Origin: Caldifarciminota bacterium
Lineage (GTDB): Bacteria; Hydrothermota; Hydrothermia; LBFQ01
Assembly (NCBI GenBank): GCA_015490465.1
Contig: WFXS01000013.1
Coordinates: 1 to 53,926 of the forward strand
Reading direction: 5' to 3'
DNA: 53,926 bases
The position numbers were made by a program, and so were the translations under genes. The notes below the pieces were generated by a model. That model saw nothing but the letters and a program-made list of their open reading frames with translations, did no database searches and was not told the DNA's origin. This document shows, piece by piece, positions 16,862-25,810 of this stretch; the first letter of the stretch is position 1, and each line of letters starts with the position of its first letter.

Positions 16862-17526
16862 CTCTTATCACCTCCGTACTTGTAAACTGCCGGCCTGACG
16901 AACACGTAGGCGCCCCTGTGTCCCGGAACACCGCCCTTGACGAGGAGGAGGTTGTCCTCAGGGTATATCCGTACGAGCTGCAGGTTCAGGATGGTGACGG
17001 TCTCGTTCCCGTAATGGCCGGCCATCTTCTTACCTTTCCATACCCTTCCGGGGAAGGTGTGCTGTCCTATAGATCCCGGTCTCCTGTGAAACTTGGAGCC
17101 GTGGGCGGCTGGGCCTCCCGAAAAGTCCCACCTCTTCATTACTCCAGTGAAGCCCCTGCCCTTGGTCTTGCCCTGCACGTCCACCACCTCTATGCCTTCA
17201 AACAGGGCGGCTCCGAGGGAGGAGCCTACCGGATACTTGTCCAGTTCGTCCGTTTTGAACTCGTAAAATTTAGTAGGATACTTTTCTTTATCGCCCAGCG
17301 CCCCCTTCACGAATCCGAGTACGGGCTTTTTGACCTTGTGGACGGGCTTGAAGTCGTAGCCGACTATTACGGCGTTGTACCCGTCCTTTTCGGCCGTCCT
17401 ATGGCCAACGACGACGTTCTCCGGGATCTGGAGGACGGTGACGGGTACGGGGATGCCGAAAGGCTCGTGTTCCGGTTTTACGTACACCTGCGTCATCCCC
17501 ACCTTTCTGGCTATCAGTTTAAGCAT
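16858..17526 (-). CDS. rplC: 50S ribosomal protein L3
   Basis: This 222-residue L3 starts MLKLIARKVGMTQVY. The extended loop that reaches the peptidyl transferase centre reads RGFTGVMKRWDFSGGPAAHG and SKFHRRPGSIGQHTFPGRVW. It is the second gene of the S10 set, 4 bases after rpsJ. Confidence 0.98.
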   Translation of the reverse strand: MLKLIARKVGMTQVYVKPEHEPFGIPVPVTVLQIPENVVVGHRTAEKDGYNAVIVGYDFKPVHKVKKPVLGFVKGALGDKEKYPTKFYEFKTDELDKYPVGSSLGAALFEGIEVVDVQGKTKGRGFTGVMKRWDFSGGPAAHGSKFHRRPGSIGQHTFPGRVWKGKKMAGHYGNETVTILNLQLVRIYPEDNLLLVKGGVPGHRGAYVFVRPAVYKYGGDKR

Positions 17527-17530
17527 GGCT

Positions 17531-17842
17531 CTACTCCGTGATTATCTTTACCTTTATGTCCACGCCCGGAGGGAGGTCTATCTGGGATATCTTCTCTATG
17601 GTCTCCGGGGTGGCGTCCCTTATCTCTATAAGGCGAGCGTGCTTCTTGAGCCAGAAGTGTTCCTGTCCCCTCTTGTCAATGTGCGGGCCTCGTATAACGG
17701 CGAACAGCGACTTCTTGGTCGGAAGGGGGATGGGTCCGGCCACCCTCGCACCGGTGGCCTTAGCCGTAAAAACGATCTCCCGGGCCGTCCTGTCAAGGAC
17801 GGCCGGGTCAAAACTCTTAAGCTTCAGGCGGATCTTGTCCAT
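17531..17842 (-). CDS. rpsJ: 30S ribosomal protein S10
   Basis: This protein of about 103 residues has the family pattern KIRLKLKSFDPAVLDRTARE, then GPIPLPTKKSLFAVIRGPHI and QEHFWLKKHARLIEIRD. S10 also takes part in transcription antitermination with NusB. The ATG at 17842 overlaps the tuf stop (TGATG), so translation is coupled to EF-Tu. Confidence 0.98.
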   Translation of the reverse strand: MDKIRLKLKSFDPAVLDRTAREIVFTAKATGARVAGPIPLPTKKSLFAVIRGPHIDKRGQEHFWLKKHARLIEIRDATPETIEKISQIDLPPGVDIKVKIITE

Positions 17843-19062
17843 CACTCAAGGATCTCGGTGATTACCCCGGCGCCCACCGTACGGCCACCCTCACGGATGG
17901 CGAACCGCAGTCCCTTCTCTATGGCCACGGGGTAGATGAGCTCCACGTCCATGGTCACGTTGTCGCCGGGCATGGCCATCTCACGGTCCTTTTCAGCGAA
18001 CTTGATGGTGCCGGTCACGTCGGTGGTACGGAAGTAGAACTGGGGCCTGTAGCCGTTGAAGAAGGGTGTGGAACGACCGCCCTCTTCCTTCTTGAGGATG
18101 TACACCTCGGCCCTGAACTTCTTGTGGGCCTTGATGGAGCCGGGCTTGGCAAGGACCATGCCCCTCTCCACCTCGTCCTTGCCCACACCACGGAGCAGGG
18201 CGCCGATGTTGTCTCCGGGGATGGCCTCGTCAAGGATACGACGGAACATCTCTATGGACGTGACCACGGTCTTGAGGGGCCTCTCCCTGAAGCCCACGAT
18301 CTCCACCTCATCACCGGGACGCAGAACGCCACGCTCCACCCTGCCGGTGACGACCGTACCACGACCGGTGATGGAGAAGACGTCCTCCACGGCCATGAGG
18401 AAGGGCTTGTCTATCTCCCTCTTCGGTTCGGGGATGTACTCGTCAAGGGCCTCAACGAGCTTCAGTATGGCCCCGGCACCTATCTCGTCGTCAAAGTCGC
18501 CGGGATTCTGGAGGGCCCTCAGGGCGGAACCCTTTATAACGGGTACCTCGTCGCCGGGATAACCGTACTCGTTGAGAAGGTCCCTGACCTCCATCTCCAC
18601 CAGCTCAAGGAGATCGGGGTCGTCCACGAGGTCCACCTTGTTGATGAAGACGACTATGGCCGGAACACCGACCTGACGGGCCAACAGGACATGCTCACGG
18701 GTCTGGGGCATCACGGAGTCCACGGCGGAGACCACCAGTATGGCACCGTCCATCTGGGCGGCACCGGTGATCATGTTCTTGATGTAGTCGGCGTGGCCGG
18801 GACAGTCTATGTGGGCGTAGTGATACTTGTCGGACTCGTACTCAACGTGGGCCACGTTGATCGTCAGGATCTTGGTCTCGTCCTTACGGGCGATCTTGGC
18901 GTCGGCCTTGGCTACCTCGTCGTAGGACTTGAACTCCGCCTGTCCCTTCTGCGCCAGCACGGCCGTTATGGCGGCCGTCAGCGTCGTCTTACCGTGGTCT
19001 ATGTGACCGATGGTACCCACGTTCTTGTGGGGCTTCGTACGCTCAAACTTGGGCTTTGCCAT
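17842..19062 (-). CDS. tuf: Elongation factor Tu
   Basis: This 406-residue GTPase delivers aminoacyl-tRNA to the ribosome. G1 GHIDHGKT is at residues 19-26, DCPGH at 86-90 and NKVD at 141-144. Domain II/III motifs such as [17 protein letters not shown] and [13 protein letters not shown] are normal. Switch I is unusual: the standard ARGITIN is replaced by DETKILTIN (61-69), although the Mg-coordinating Thr67 remains. tuf directly leads the S10 operon. It has a real leader with AGGAGGT 8 bases before the ATG, unlike most genes here. Confidence 0.98.
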   Translation of the reverse strand: MAKPKFERTKPHKNVGTIGHIDHGKTTLTAAITAVLAQKGQAEFKSYDEVAKADAKIARKDETKILTINVAHVEYESDKYHYAHIDCPGHADYIKNMITGAAQMDGAILVVSAVDSVMPQTREHVLLARQVGVPAIVVFINKVDLVDDPDLLELVEMEVRDLLNEYGYPGDEVPVIKGSALRALQNPGDFDDEIGAGAILKLVEALDEYIPEPKREIDKPFLMAVEDVFSITGRGTVVTGRVERGVLRPGDEVEIVGFRERPLKTVVTSIEMFRRILDEAIPGDNIGALLRGVGKDEVERGMVLAKPGSIKAHKKFRAEVYILKKEEGGRSTPFFNGYRPQFYFRTTDVTGTIKFAEKDREMAMPGDNVTMDVELIYPVAIEKGLRFAIREGGRTVGAGVITEILE

Positions 19063-19099
19063 CGCTCTTTACCTCCTTTTTTTCTCCTTTACTAAAAAA

Positions 19100-19136
19100 G
19101 CGACCTGCAATTATACGGCCGTTAGGCAGGTCGCAA
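19100..19136 (-). promoter_or_regulatory. tuf/S10 operon promoter nested inside a terminator-like hairpin
   Basis: On the minus strand a perfect 9-base inverted repeat, GCGACCTGC...GCAGGTCGC (19134-19126 and 19108-19100), is followed by TTTTTT. This is a terminator shape for transcripts coming from the upstream propeller gene. The 17-base loop holds TATAAT (19115-19110), and TTGCGA (19136-19131) could be a -35 with a 15-base spacer. A transcript starting here lacks the left arm, so it would not be terminated. Confidence 0.6.
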
Positions 19137-19386
19137 CGTACCCAAACCCTCTCAGGGGGCAGGGTGCGTATTCTAAAGCAGTCGGACGGGAAAGTTTTAG
19201 GGTTTCAACGCCCATACCTCCTCTGTCAGGTACGTCTATGTACGTTCGCCCCCTCCCTCATCTTTTACCCATGCACGGTACGAAACTATGTGAATTACCG
19301 GGTGTACCCTGATAAATGGAAAAGCATAATTCTGAATCGTTCAAATGAACACGGGCAGACCCTTTTGCTGCCATTATAATGGAACG
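19137..19386. other. Gene-free stretch upstream of tuf
   Basis: No reading frame of note is present. On the minus strand it carries TAGAAT (complement of ATTCTA at about 19172), a possible second upstream promoter for tuf, and the palindrome CCATTATAATGG just beyond the end of the propeller gene. Confidence 0.4.
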
Positions 19387-20928
19387 TTACCTTATAATAG
19401 CCCTCATATACCCTCCCGATTTCAGGATATACACCCCCTTCCTCTTCGGTCTGAAACCGGAGTACGACCCTCTGTAAATTAACCTCCCGTCCGTGCTGTA
19501 TATTTCAACTTCGCTGTCCGGCACGCTGCACATCCTCTCCTCTACGGTGAGGGAGGTATCCCCTACACCAATAACACATATGCTGCTGAACGTCAGGGGC
19601 CACGTCCTGAAGTGCAGGGTTGTGAGGTCGGTGGCCGGGTAACTCGTAAGGGTATGGCCTGTGCCGGTTGTGAAGGATAGCGATGTGGTTGATGGGTAGT
19701 AGGTACCGGATATACAGCTGGAGCATCCGCTTCCGGACGTATCCACTTTTATGAGCCATGGTTTTCCGTTCGCCCAGCCTACTAAGAGGAGGTTACCGTC
19801 GGGCATGACGGTGAGGCCGTAGATCCTTTCCCTTCCCGAAAGACCGTAGGTCTTGAGCCATAGGACGTTGCCGTTGGTGTCGGCCTTGACCAGAAAACCG
19901 TCTTCCCCTCCTGCTCCCCAGGTGGTGGTATAGCCCACGGCGTAGACGTGGCCGTTGTAGTAGAGGAGGTCGTATACGACTTCGTTCCCCGATGTGCGAA
20001 TCGTCTTTAGCCACGAGCCGTTTCCACTCGTGTCCATTTTCATAAAGTAGAGGTCCCAATCACCGGAAGATGGTTTAGCGATTCCAGATACGAAGATGGA
20101 TCCTGCAGATATGCGTGCAGTACGGGCATCACCACCCCAACCAAATCCCACTGAGTACGAAGGAATCCTCACGTTTTTGCTCCAGAGAATGTTCAGGAGA
20201 GTATCAACGGCGAATACCTTGAGTCTCGCATCAGAGGGCCAACCTCCACCACCGAAGAGAAGAACTTTGTTGTCGGATAGGATCTCAATGTCGCTTAACC
20301 CACTGTTAAGGTAGGAACTACTGCTATTACCATGAAAGGTCCTTATACGGAGAAGATTGCCGGAGGGATCGTATAAAGCCACTTTCGCGTCCGCACCATC
20401 GCATGCACAACTGGTCTCCCGTCCAGCAACTATAAAGATCCCGTTCCAGAGATCTACCTTTCGCAGGTGTGCGCCCAGATAGTTCCCGCAACAGTTCCAT
20501 CTTGATCTGGGTACCCTCCTCACCCTGTACCATACGAGGTTGAGGTTGCGATCAAACTTCGCCACGAAGTGGGATGGTGCCGGAGAGGGAGGAGCAGAGC
20601 CGTAAAACATCCCTCCCATGACCACGTAAGCGCTGTCGGGTGTGGTGATGATATGCCTTGGACCCACGGTTCCACCGAAGCCAACGAGGTTGCTCCTCAG
20701 GACGTTCCCGTCCGGGTCTATCTCAAGGAGGGCGAGGTAACTCGTCCCTGCGGAGTCAATGCGAGCGGCTACCACGATAGATGTCCCCGAAAGACTTAAG
20801 GTAGCAGATTCGGCGTATCCGCTACCGAAGGGATCGGCGTTGTAGTTCCTGCACCAGTAGGAGATCTGGGCGTCCAGACGCCCAAGCGCAAGGCCCATCA
20901 AAAGCGCTGCGGTTATGCTCCTTTTCAT
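19387..20928 (-). CDS. Secreted beta-propeller protein with C-terminal sorting-type domain
   Basis: This 513-residue protein has a classical signal peptide, MKRSITAALLMGLALGRLDAQ. Residues of about 25-400 carry repeated blades built on patterns such as LLEIDPDGNVLRSN, ALYDPSGNLLRIRTFHG, FMKMDTSGNGSWLKTI and LVKADTNGNVLWLKTYG, typical of delta-60/propeller repeats. The tail GRLIYRGSYSGFRP...GVYILKSGGYMRAIIR matches the sorting-type domain of other proteins here. It is the last gene of the envelope cluster, and its ATG overlaps the stop of the barrel gene before it (ATGA). Function is unknown; it is probably a surface structural or binding protein. Confidence 0.75.
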   Translation of the reverse strand: MKRSITAALLMGLALGRLDAQISYWCRNYNADPFGSGYAESATLSLSGTSIVVAARIDSAGTSYLALLEIDPDGNVLRSNLVGFGGTVGPRHIITTPDSAYVVMGGMFYGSAPPSPAPSHFVAKFDRNLNLVWYRVRRVPRSRWNCCGNYLGAHLRKVDLWNGIFIVAGRETSCACDGADAKVALYDPSGNLLRIRTFHGNSSSSYLNSGLSDIEILSDNKVLLFGGGGWPSDARLKVFAVDTLLNILWSKNVRIPSYSVGFGWGGDARTARISAGSIFVSGIAKPSSGDWDLYFMKMDTSGNGSWLKTIRTSGNEVVYDLLYYNGHVYAVGYTTTWGAGGEDGFLVKADTNGNVLWLKTYGLSGRERIYGLTVMPDGNLLLVGWANGKPWLIKVDTSGSGCSSCISGTYYPSTTSLSFTTGTGHTLTSYPATDLTTLHFRTWPLTFSSICVIGVGDTSLTVEERMCSVPDSEVEIYSTDGRLIYRGSYSGFRPKRKGVYILKSGGYMRAIIR

Positions 20929-21659
20929 TTTCCACCTCCTTTTAGGCTGTAAGATATGCCCATATAAGGGGATAGAGTACTTTTAGTTGTATACCCTGCT
21001 CCGTGGTAATTAAAGTAGTTCAATTTGCTTATTCCGAACTCCGCAAAAAATTTCTTATACGATATATTTGTGTCAATTATTATGTATCTGTCATGCCCAG
21101 ATATAAGTTGATCTATCATATAAAATAGATCATGCTCGTACCTATTTAACATTAGAACTGATATTAACAAAATGTAATCCTTAGTGTATATTCTTACCCC
21201 TATGAACGGTATCGCATAATATGCGAAACCTAACTTAACCGGACCGATCATAACATAAGGATCAAGGAAGGCATAATTTGATAGATTTGAGCTGTTATAG
21301 CATGTGCTACAATAATTCGCCACTATTCCGAGATTACAGTCCATACCGATGAACACATCGGGTGCCGTGATAGGTGCGAAGAACTCACGTATAGAGCCGG
21401 GTGTCAGATTGTATTCAATATTAAACGAATAACCTACATGAGTTCCAATATTATTTATTTCTCCGCTTCCGGAATTTACAGAGTCGTCAATAACATAACG
21501 ATAGGCATACCTTCCATTTGTAAACGAACCTTGAACGAATATTTCATGCTCAAAGTTGAAACCCTTCGGTTTCTCACGATCCACTTTGAATATGGGCGTT
21601 GATGTCAGGTAAGGTTCAACGAACCCTGCAAGAACCGTCACGATGCACATCCACATCAT
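20925..21659 (-). CDS. Outer-membrane barrel-like protein, unknown
   Basis: I do not recognise this protein of about 244 residues. Alternating aromatic/polar strands (VGYSFNIEYNLTPG, VKLGFAYYAIPFIGVRIY, FFAEFGISKLNYFNYHG, YMGISYSLKGGGK) suggest a small beta-barrel. The open frame extends to a TTG at 21677, but a TAAAAT box lies 5 bases before the ATG at 21659 and 8 before the next, so I place the start there. That gives a short hydrophobic leader, MMWMCIVTVLAGFVEP. The gene is more A/T-rich than its neighbours. Its stop overlaps the propeller gene start. Confidence 0.65.
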   Translation of the reverse strand: MMWMCIVTVLAGFVEPYLTSTPIFKVDREKPKGFNFEHEIFVQGSFTNGRYAYRYVIDDSVNSGSGEINNIGTHVGYSFNIEYNLTPGSIREFFAPITAPDVFIGMDCNLGIVANYCSTCYNSSNLSNYAFLDPYVMIGPVKLGFAYYAIPFIGVRIYTKDYILLISVLMLNRYEHDLFYMIDQLISGHDRYIIIDTNISYKKFFAEFGISKLNYFNYHGAGYTTKSTLSPYMGISYSLKGGGK

Positions 21660-21664
21660 AAGGT

Positions 21665-21670
21665 ATTTTA
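21665..21670 (-). promoter_or_regulatory. Internal -10 box in the envelope cluster
   Basis: TAAAAT on the minus strand ends 5 bases before the ATG at 21659. It would let the last two genes of the cluster be transcribed apart from the rest. Confidence 0.5.
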
Positions 21671-21745
21671 ATCCCAATGGGCTATCACAGGCGGGTCAAT
21701 AATTTTTGAATTTATAGAAGACATACTGACGAACCCACGGTTTGT

Positions 21746-22612
21746 TTACTCTATCTCCTCAACTTTGACCTTCTTTCTCCGCCATGGCCGTATGCGATAG
21801 GATATACTGGCGTCTATAAAGGCTATGTTCCCCCACTCCCTTGACCTGATGTGCATTACGCCCAACGTCCCCGTTAAGTCTTTAAAGTTCACGTTGAGAG
21901 TCATAAGTGGAATAGATCGGGAAGCATCAACGTACTCTTCCCATCCAACACGGATGAGATAAGCAAACCATGCCGTTCTCAAATCACCACTTATAGACAG
22001 GTACGGTATGGGCCTTATTGATATGCCGGCAATTGTGGCGTCAAGTTTCAGGAGATAGCAGCTCTTGAAAAGTCCGGGGCATATATCCCACGGATACCTT
22101 TCTAATACCGTCCAACTGTCCAACATTTCTAAGGCGGTCGGGTACGATAATAGCGACAAACTAACATTAAATGGAATAAAGCGTATATATTTTGAATTTA
22201 TATCTACATACGTGTTAAGGGTCAGGGAAGGGAACAGGACATCAACCGTATCGTATCTGTAGGGAAAGTAATAGGGGTCCTCAACTCTTGTTGCAAGTAC
22301 CCTTACGTTCCGTGAAGCCCTGAAATACCCTGAGAATCCCCATCCGACTCTGGAGTCTCCGAACTTCCTGTACGTATTAACAACCGCATAACCGTCGTAC
22401 TGATAGGAGTATGTAAAAGGCCAATCACCGTACATATTCATATACCCTCCCCCCACTCCAACGCTAACACCGGCCTTTCCGAAGTTGTCCGTATACGTAG
22501 GATACATGGGGAAGCTTGCCGCGCCCTGGTAGTACCCCTGTTTATCAATAAACACCACACCCGAAATACATCCCGAAAGAAATACCGAAAGCGCTATTAC
22601 GAGCCTTTTCAT
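21746..22612 (-). CDS. Lipoprotein with barrel-like body, unknown
   Basis: This 288-residue protein starts with a lipoprotein signal, MKRLVIALSVFLSGCIS (lipobox LSGC). The rest is rich in Tyr/Trp/Phe with alternating strands (VGWGFSGYFRASRNVRVLA, GISIRPIPYLSISGDLRTA, AFIDASISYRIRPW), which suggests a beta-barrel or sandwich at the outer membrane. It ends in a charged tail, RRKKVKVEEIE. Its start overlaps the preceding lipoprotein gene by 4 bases. No family was recognised. Confidence 0.7.
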   Translation of the reverse strand: MKRLVIALSVFLSGCISGVVFIDKQGYYQGAASFPMYPTYTDNFGKAGVSVGVGGGYMNMYGDWPFTYSYQYDGYAVVNTYRKFGDSRVGWGFSGYFRASRNVRVLATRVEDPYYFPYRYDTVDVLFPSLTLNTYVDINSKYIRFIPFNVSLSLLSYPTALEMLDSWTVLERYPWDICPGLFKSCYLLKLDATIAGISIRPIPYLSISGDLRTAWFAYLIRVGWEEYVDASRSIPLMTLNVNFKDLTGTLGVMHIRSREWGNIAFIDASISYRIRPWRRKKVKVEEIE

Positions 22613-23562
22613 TCTTCCTCCTCCACGTTTATCTTAAACTTTCTTACGTCATCGTTTACGCGCACTTTCAGGATGTAGGTGCCGGTTTTGAGGTTCAGGC
22701 GGTAGGTGTGTTTCCCTTCCTGCAGGGTACCGAGGTCCTTCTCGTCCAACAGGGTACCGTCGGGGGATAGGATGAAGTACCTCACCCTCACCTGACCGCC
22801 ATCCACCGTAATGATGAGACTATCTCCCTGAACCGTAACGTTATAGGTTTCGCCTTCACCTTCTATCTCCCTTGAGGACGTAATCCCCTTAACCGCCATA
22901 ACCGGGTGGCCGTTCAGATAAACCTTCACCTTCCCCTTCTCTATAAGAGGATAAACGTTTAAGCCCCTTGAAGCCTCCTTGTATCCCCCGGCTATCTTAT
23001 ACCCCTCCTCTGAATATACCTCGTACTTGAGTTTTCCCTCCACAGGCGTGTAAACGTACAGACTATCCCCTTTGACGTAGAAGTAGGTTGGCATACCCTG
23101 AGGGTAGCGGCAGTAGGCACGGAGCTTTTTGAAGTTCTTCCTCAAATCCTTTACCCTGACCTTCTGGTATCTGAAAAAGGCGTTATCCAGACCGCAACCT
23201 ATGGAACCTACGAGAAATTCTGCCGGTACGGTGAGGATCAACAGAAGGCCGTGCAGTATGGATGCCGACATCATTAAGGGGGTGAAGACGAGCCAGAAAG
23301 TGGAAACGTTCCCCCTGTCGTATACGGGAACAACTACGCTTGATACCTCCTCTAAGGGCATTGAGTACGTCCTGCCTTCCTTGATTATCCACAGCGTATG
23401 ACTGTCAACGGCGAGGAGTTCGTCGGCCACTATTCTCTTACCCTTCACGGAAAATATAACGGCCGGCATGCCGCGGGGGTCGGTTGAGGGGTACCTTCTG
23501 GGAGTAACTACGGAGGCACATCCGCTCAAAAACACGACTAAAACGAGCAGCCCCCTCATCAC
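22609..23562 (-). CDS. Lipoprotein with C-terminal beta-sandwich, unknown
   Basis: This 317-residue protein has a lipobox (VVFLSGCAS). Its early region, VIFSVKGKRIVADELLAVDS then SMPLEEVSSVVVPVY, is a small beta domain analogous to the start of the next lipoprotein upstream (23559-25082). A hydrophobic hairpin follows (LMMSASILHGLLLILTVPAE). The C-terminal part ends KTGTYILKVRVNDDVRKFKI, reminiscent of the sorting-type tails but not a clear match. It is co-translated with both neighbours through ATGA overlaps. Confidence 0.7.
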   Translation of the reverse strand: MMRGLLVLVVFLSGCASVVTPRRYPSTDPRGMPAVIFSVKGKRIVADELLAVDSHTLWIIKEGRTYSMPLEEVSSVVVPVYDRGNVSTFWLVFTPLMMSASILHGLLLILTVPAEFLVGSIGCGLDNAFFRYQKVRVKDLRKNFKKLRAYCRYPQGMPTYFYVKGDSLYVYTPVEGKLKYEVYSEEGYKIAGGYKEASRGLNVYPLIEKGKVKVYLNGHPVMAVKGITSSREIEGEGETYNVTVQGDSLIITVDGGQVRVRYFILSPDGTLLDEKDLGTLQEGKHTYRLNLKTGTYILKVRVNDDVRKFKINVEEEE

Positions 23563-25082
23563 AGACCTCCTTTCCTTTCGTACTTGCTGTTCCAGAAGCC
23601 CTCCTCAAGGGCGCGTTCTACCTCTTTGTACTTCGGCGTTAGCAAGCGGAAGTACACGTCCGGAAGGGTGTAAAGTAGGGCGAGCATTACGGGGTTCTCC
23701 TCCTTAACCCACTCCTTCCTCTGCCACTCGTAGTAGTACCCCGTTGAGGCCAGAAACAGGCGATAACTACGGCCAGAGTACCTGCTGAGGTCAAATCTGA
23801 AGACCACCGTATCCCCCGGAAGGAGAATAACCGGAAACTCCTTACCAACCCCTCCCCTCTGTATCCCGCTGACGTCCATATCAAAGGGAGATATAACAAC
23901 GGGGTTTCCCTCCCCAACTACATCCGCAACCCCCACGTAATCTATCTTCCAGAAGCCTTTCGTACCCACGAGAAGCACCTCGTACTCCCCCTCATTTAGA
24001 TAGCCCAGATCTACTGCGGCGTTGTTGTGGGCGATGGGTCCTACCTCCGAGATCTCCCCCATAACCTCACCGTTCAGTATCACCTTCAACTTTCCAAACC
24101 TTGCAAATACCCCTCTCTTCCGAAAACTACCCTTTCCCTTCTCCTCAAGCATCTTTAGGTATTTCGGATAGTTCCATCCCATATAGGCTATGCTCTGGTA
24201 GAGGAGAAAAGTCGTCATCAGCGTTTGCCTGTAGGTTATCACGAGACCCTTCCTTCCAGCCCTCTCAACCTCTATCCTTACCCTTAAGGTCTCCGGAGTT
24301 AGGAGGTTGTTGGAATCCGCCCAGCTCCTGTACTCGTACCCGTCCCTTACCTTTACCATATCTGTCCTGTTCCCATCCTCCGTCAGAAACGCCTTCACTG
24401 GCCTCTCGTTCTTCACCCTCAGGAAGGCCCTCTCGTCTGGTGTTGTATATACTTCCTCGTCTTCACCCTTTTCAACGAGTATCAGTTTCTGATCCACTAT
24501 GTACTGGGTCTCAAGGGCTTCGTTCTTGGCCACTACGGAAAGGGTACCTGCAGGAGGTGTCCTCTCAAGCATATCAATATCGGTTTCCATCAGGGACTTC
24601 GCTATGGACATGGAGAAGCCCTCCGCCTCAAGGTTCCACCTGTGACCGTCATACGTGTAATACACCGGACAGGAGCCGAAAGCGGCCTTTACTGTGACAA
24701 ATGCCAAAGGTGTCCAACTTATAGCACACATTACAACGTCTACTGTTATCAAAAGGGTGCGAACTTTGTTAAGTGATAAAGAGTACTCGTTGACTTCCAC
24801 CAGGGCTATGCTATCCTTGTGAAGTTTAAACCTTCCCTTCTCTACGAGCCTTCTTGAAGGAGAGTAAAGGCTTCCCTTAAAAGTTATGTAATCTCCCTCC
24901 ACCTTTATGCTCTCCGCCACGTATACGCTTCCGTCCCACATGTGGAACTTTATGCCTGCCGCTTTCCCACTTTTCAGGCGTTCCGGCTTCACTAAGTATC
25001 TATCAAGGTGTTTGTACGTGCATCCTCCTACCACCGAGATAAGGGCCAGGACAAGAATTGCGGCCTTAATCTTCCCCTTCAT
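23559..25082 (-). CDS. Large lipoprotein with a CPVYYTYDG domain, unknown
   Basis: This 507-residue lipoprotein has a lipobox (SVVGGCTY). After a small N-terminal beta domain it has GSCPVYYTYDGHRWNLEAEG, then ALETQYIVDQKLILVEKGED. This pairing resembles uncharacterised surface proteins of other phyla that carry a CP-x-VYS-x-DG motif followed by a beta domain; I recall the pattern but cannot name a function. The C-terminal part has further beta structure (LGYLNEGEYEVLLVGTKGFW, LPGDTVVFRFDLSRYSGRSY). It is central in the envelope cluster and overlaps the next upstream gene by 17 bases. Confidence 0.7.
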   Translation of the reverse strand: MKGKIKAAILVLALISVVGGCTYKHLDRYLVKPERLKSGKAAGIKFHMWDGSVYVAESIKVEGDYITFKGSLYSPSRRLVEKGRFKLHKDSIALVEVNEYSLSLNKVRTLLITVDVVMCAISWTPLAFVTVKAAFGSCPVYYTYDGHRWNLEAEGFSMSIAKSLMETDIDMLERTPPAGTLSVVAKNEALETQYIVDQKLILVEKGEDEEVYTTPDERAFLRVKNERPVKAFLTEDGNRTDMVKVRDGYEYRSWADSNNLLTPETLRVRIEVERAGRKGLVITYRQTLMTTFLLYQSIAYMGWNYPKYLKMLEEKGKGSFRKRGVFARFGKLKVILNGEVMGEISEVGPIAHNNAAVDLGYLNEGEYEVLLVGTKGFWKIDYVGVADVVGEGNPVVISPFDMDVSGIQRGGVGKEFPVILLPGDTVVFRFDLSRYSGRSYRLFLASTGYYYEWQRKEWVKEENPVMLALLYTLPDVYFRLLTPKYKEVERALEEGFWNSKYERKGGL

Positions 25083-25800
25083 CCTTTATAACCTCCGGTT
25101 TTGCTTTACGCCCTATCCCGATATCCGTAATGCTAAGTATAACCCCGACGCTTACCCGAACGTCCCTCCCGTAAAACCTTTCAATTGTTATGTTCTCCAA
25201 CTTATAATAGGTGTTATACCAGTATATCTGGGGAACGACTGCGATGTATAAGTTCATACCGTTGTCCGTGATATAAACGTATTCAATCGGGAAATTCCAC
25301 TGTCTTCTACAACTCATGTATTCAAAGGCCAGCGAAAGCACACCTTTCCTCTTAAGCTTTCCGTATACGCTGAAGACGCGTTCCCTACCCGAAGCTAAGT
25401 CGTTTATACAGAGCATCCATCCCCAATAAATACCGATGGAGAATCCGCCAGCGCTTGCACTCCAGAAGAGGGACAAAGGGTATATATCAAAGTCAAGCAG
25501 ACGCCTCACATCGCCAACTAAGGAGTAGCCGTACTCTATAGATGAAAACATACCGAGTCGGATGGTGTTAAACAGCTTAGGACCGACTTGCACGCCTAGA
25601 CTTCCCTGAAATGTAGGGTAGCCACTTCTGTAAACCACAACCGTATCTGCGTAGCCGTAGTAAGGCAGGGAAGTTTTATAAATACCTTCCAACCTTTCAT
25701 AAACATATCCCCCACCTCCACCTACCCTCAACCATCCACCCAACCCTACATCCCCCAACGGCGGAACGTATCCAAACGTCAAAAGGGCAACACCCGACAT
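25066..25800 (-). CDS. Outer-membrane barrel-like protein, unknown
   Basis: This 244-residue protein has alternating amphipathic strands, many ending in aromatic residues (LGGWLRVGGGGGYVYERL, FQGSLGVQVGPKLFNTIRLG, LSLAFEYMSCRRQWNFPIEY, VRVSVGVILSITDIGIG). It starts MSGVALLTFGYVPPLGDVG with no charged signal peptide, only a short hydrophobic stretch. A GAGG lies a few bases upstream of the ATG, and the gap from the preceding gene is 10 bases. The likely place is the outer membrane; the role is unknown. Confidence 0.65.
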   Translation of the reverse strand: MSGVALLTFGYVPPLGDVGLGGWLRVGGGGGYVYERLEGIYKTSLPYYGYADTVVVYRSGYPTFQGSLGVQVGPKLFNTIRLGMFSSIEYGYSLVGDVRRLLDFDIYPLSLFWSASAGGFSIGIYWGWMLCINDLASGRERVFSVYGKLKRKGVLSLAFEYMSCRRQWNFPIEYVYITDNGMNLYIAVVPQIYWYNTYYKLENITIERFYGRDVRVSVGVILSITDIGIGRKAKPEVIKDEGED

Positions 25801-25810
25801 TTCTACCTCA

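Noticed and set aside
18124..19095. 323-codon frame antisense to tuf
   Set aside because: It is a shadow of EF-Tu with a repetitive Gly/His/Val/Asp composition.
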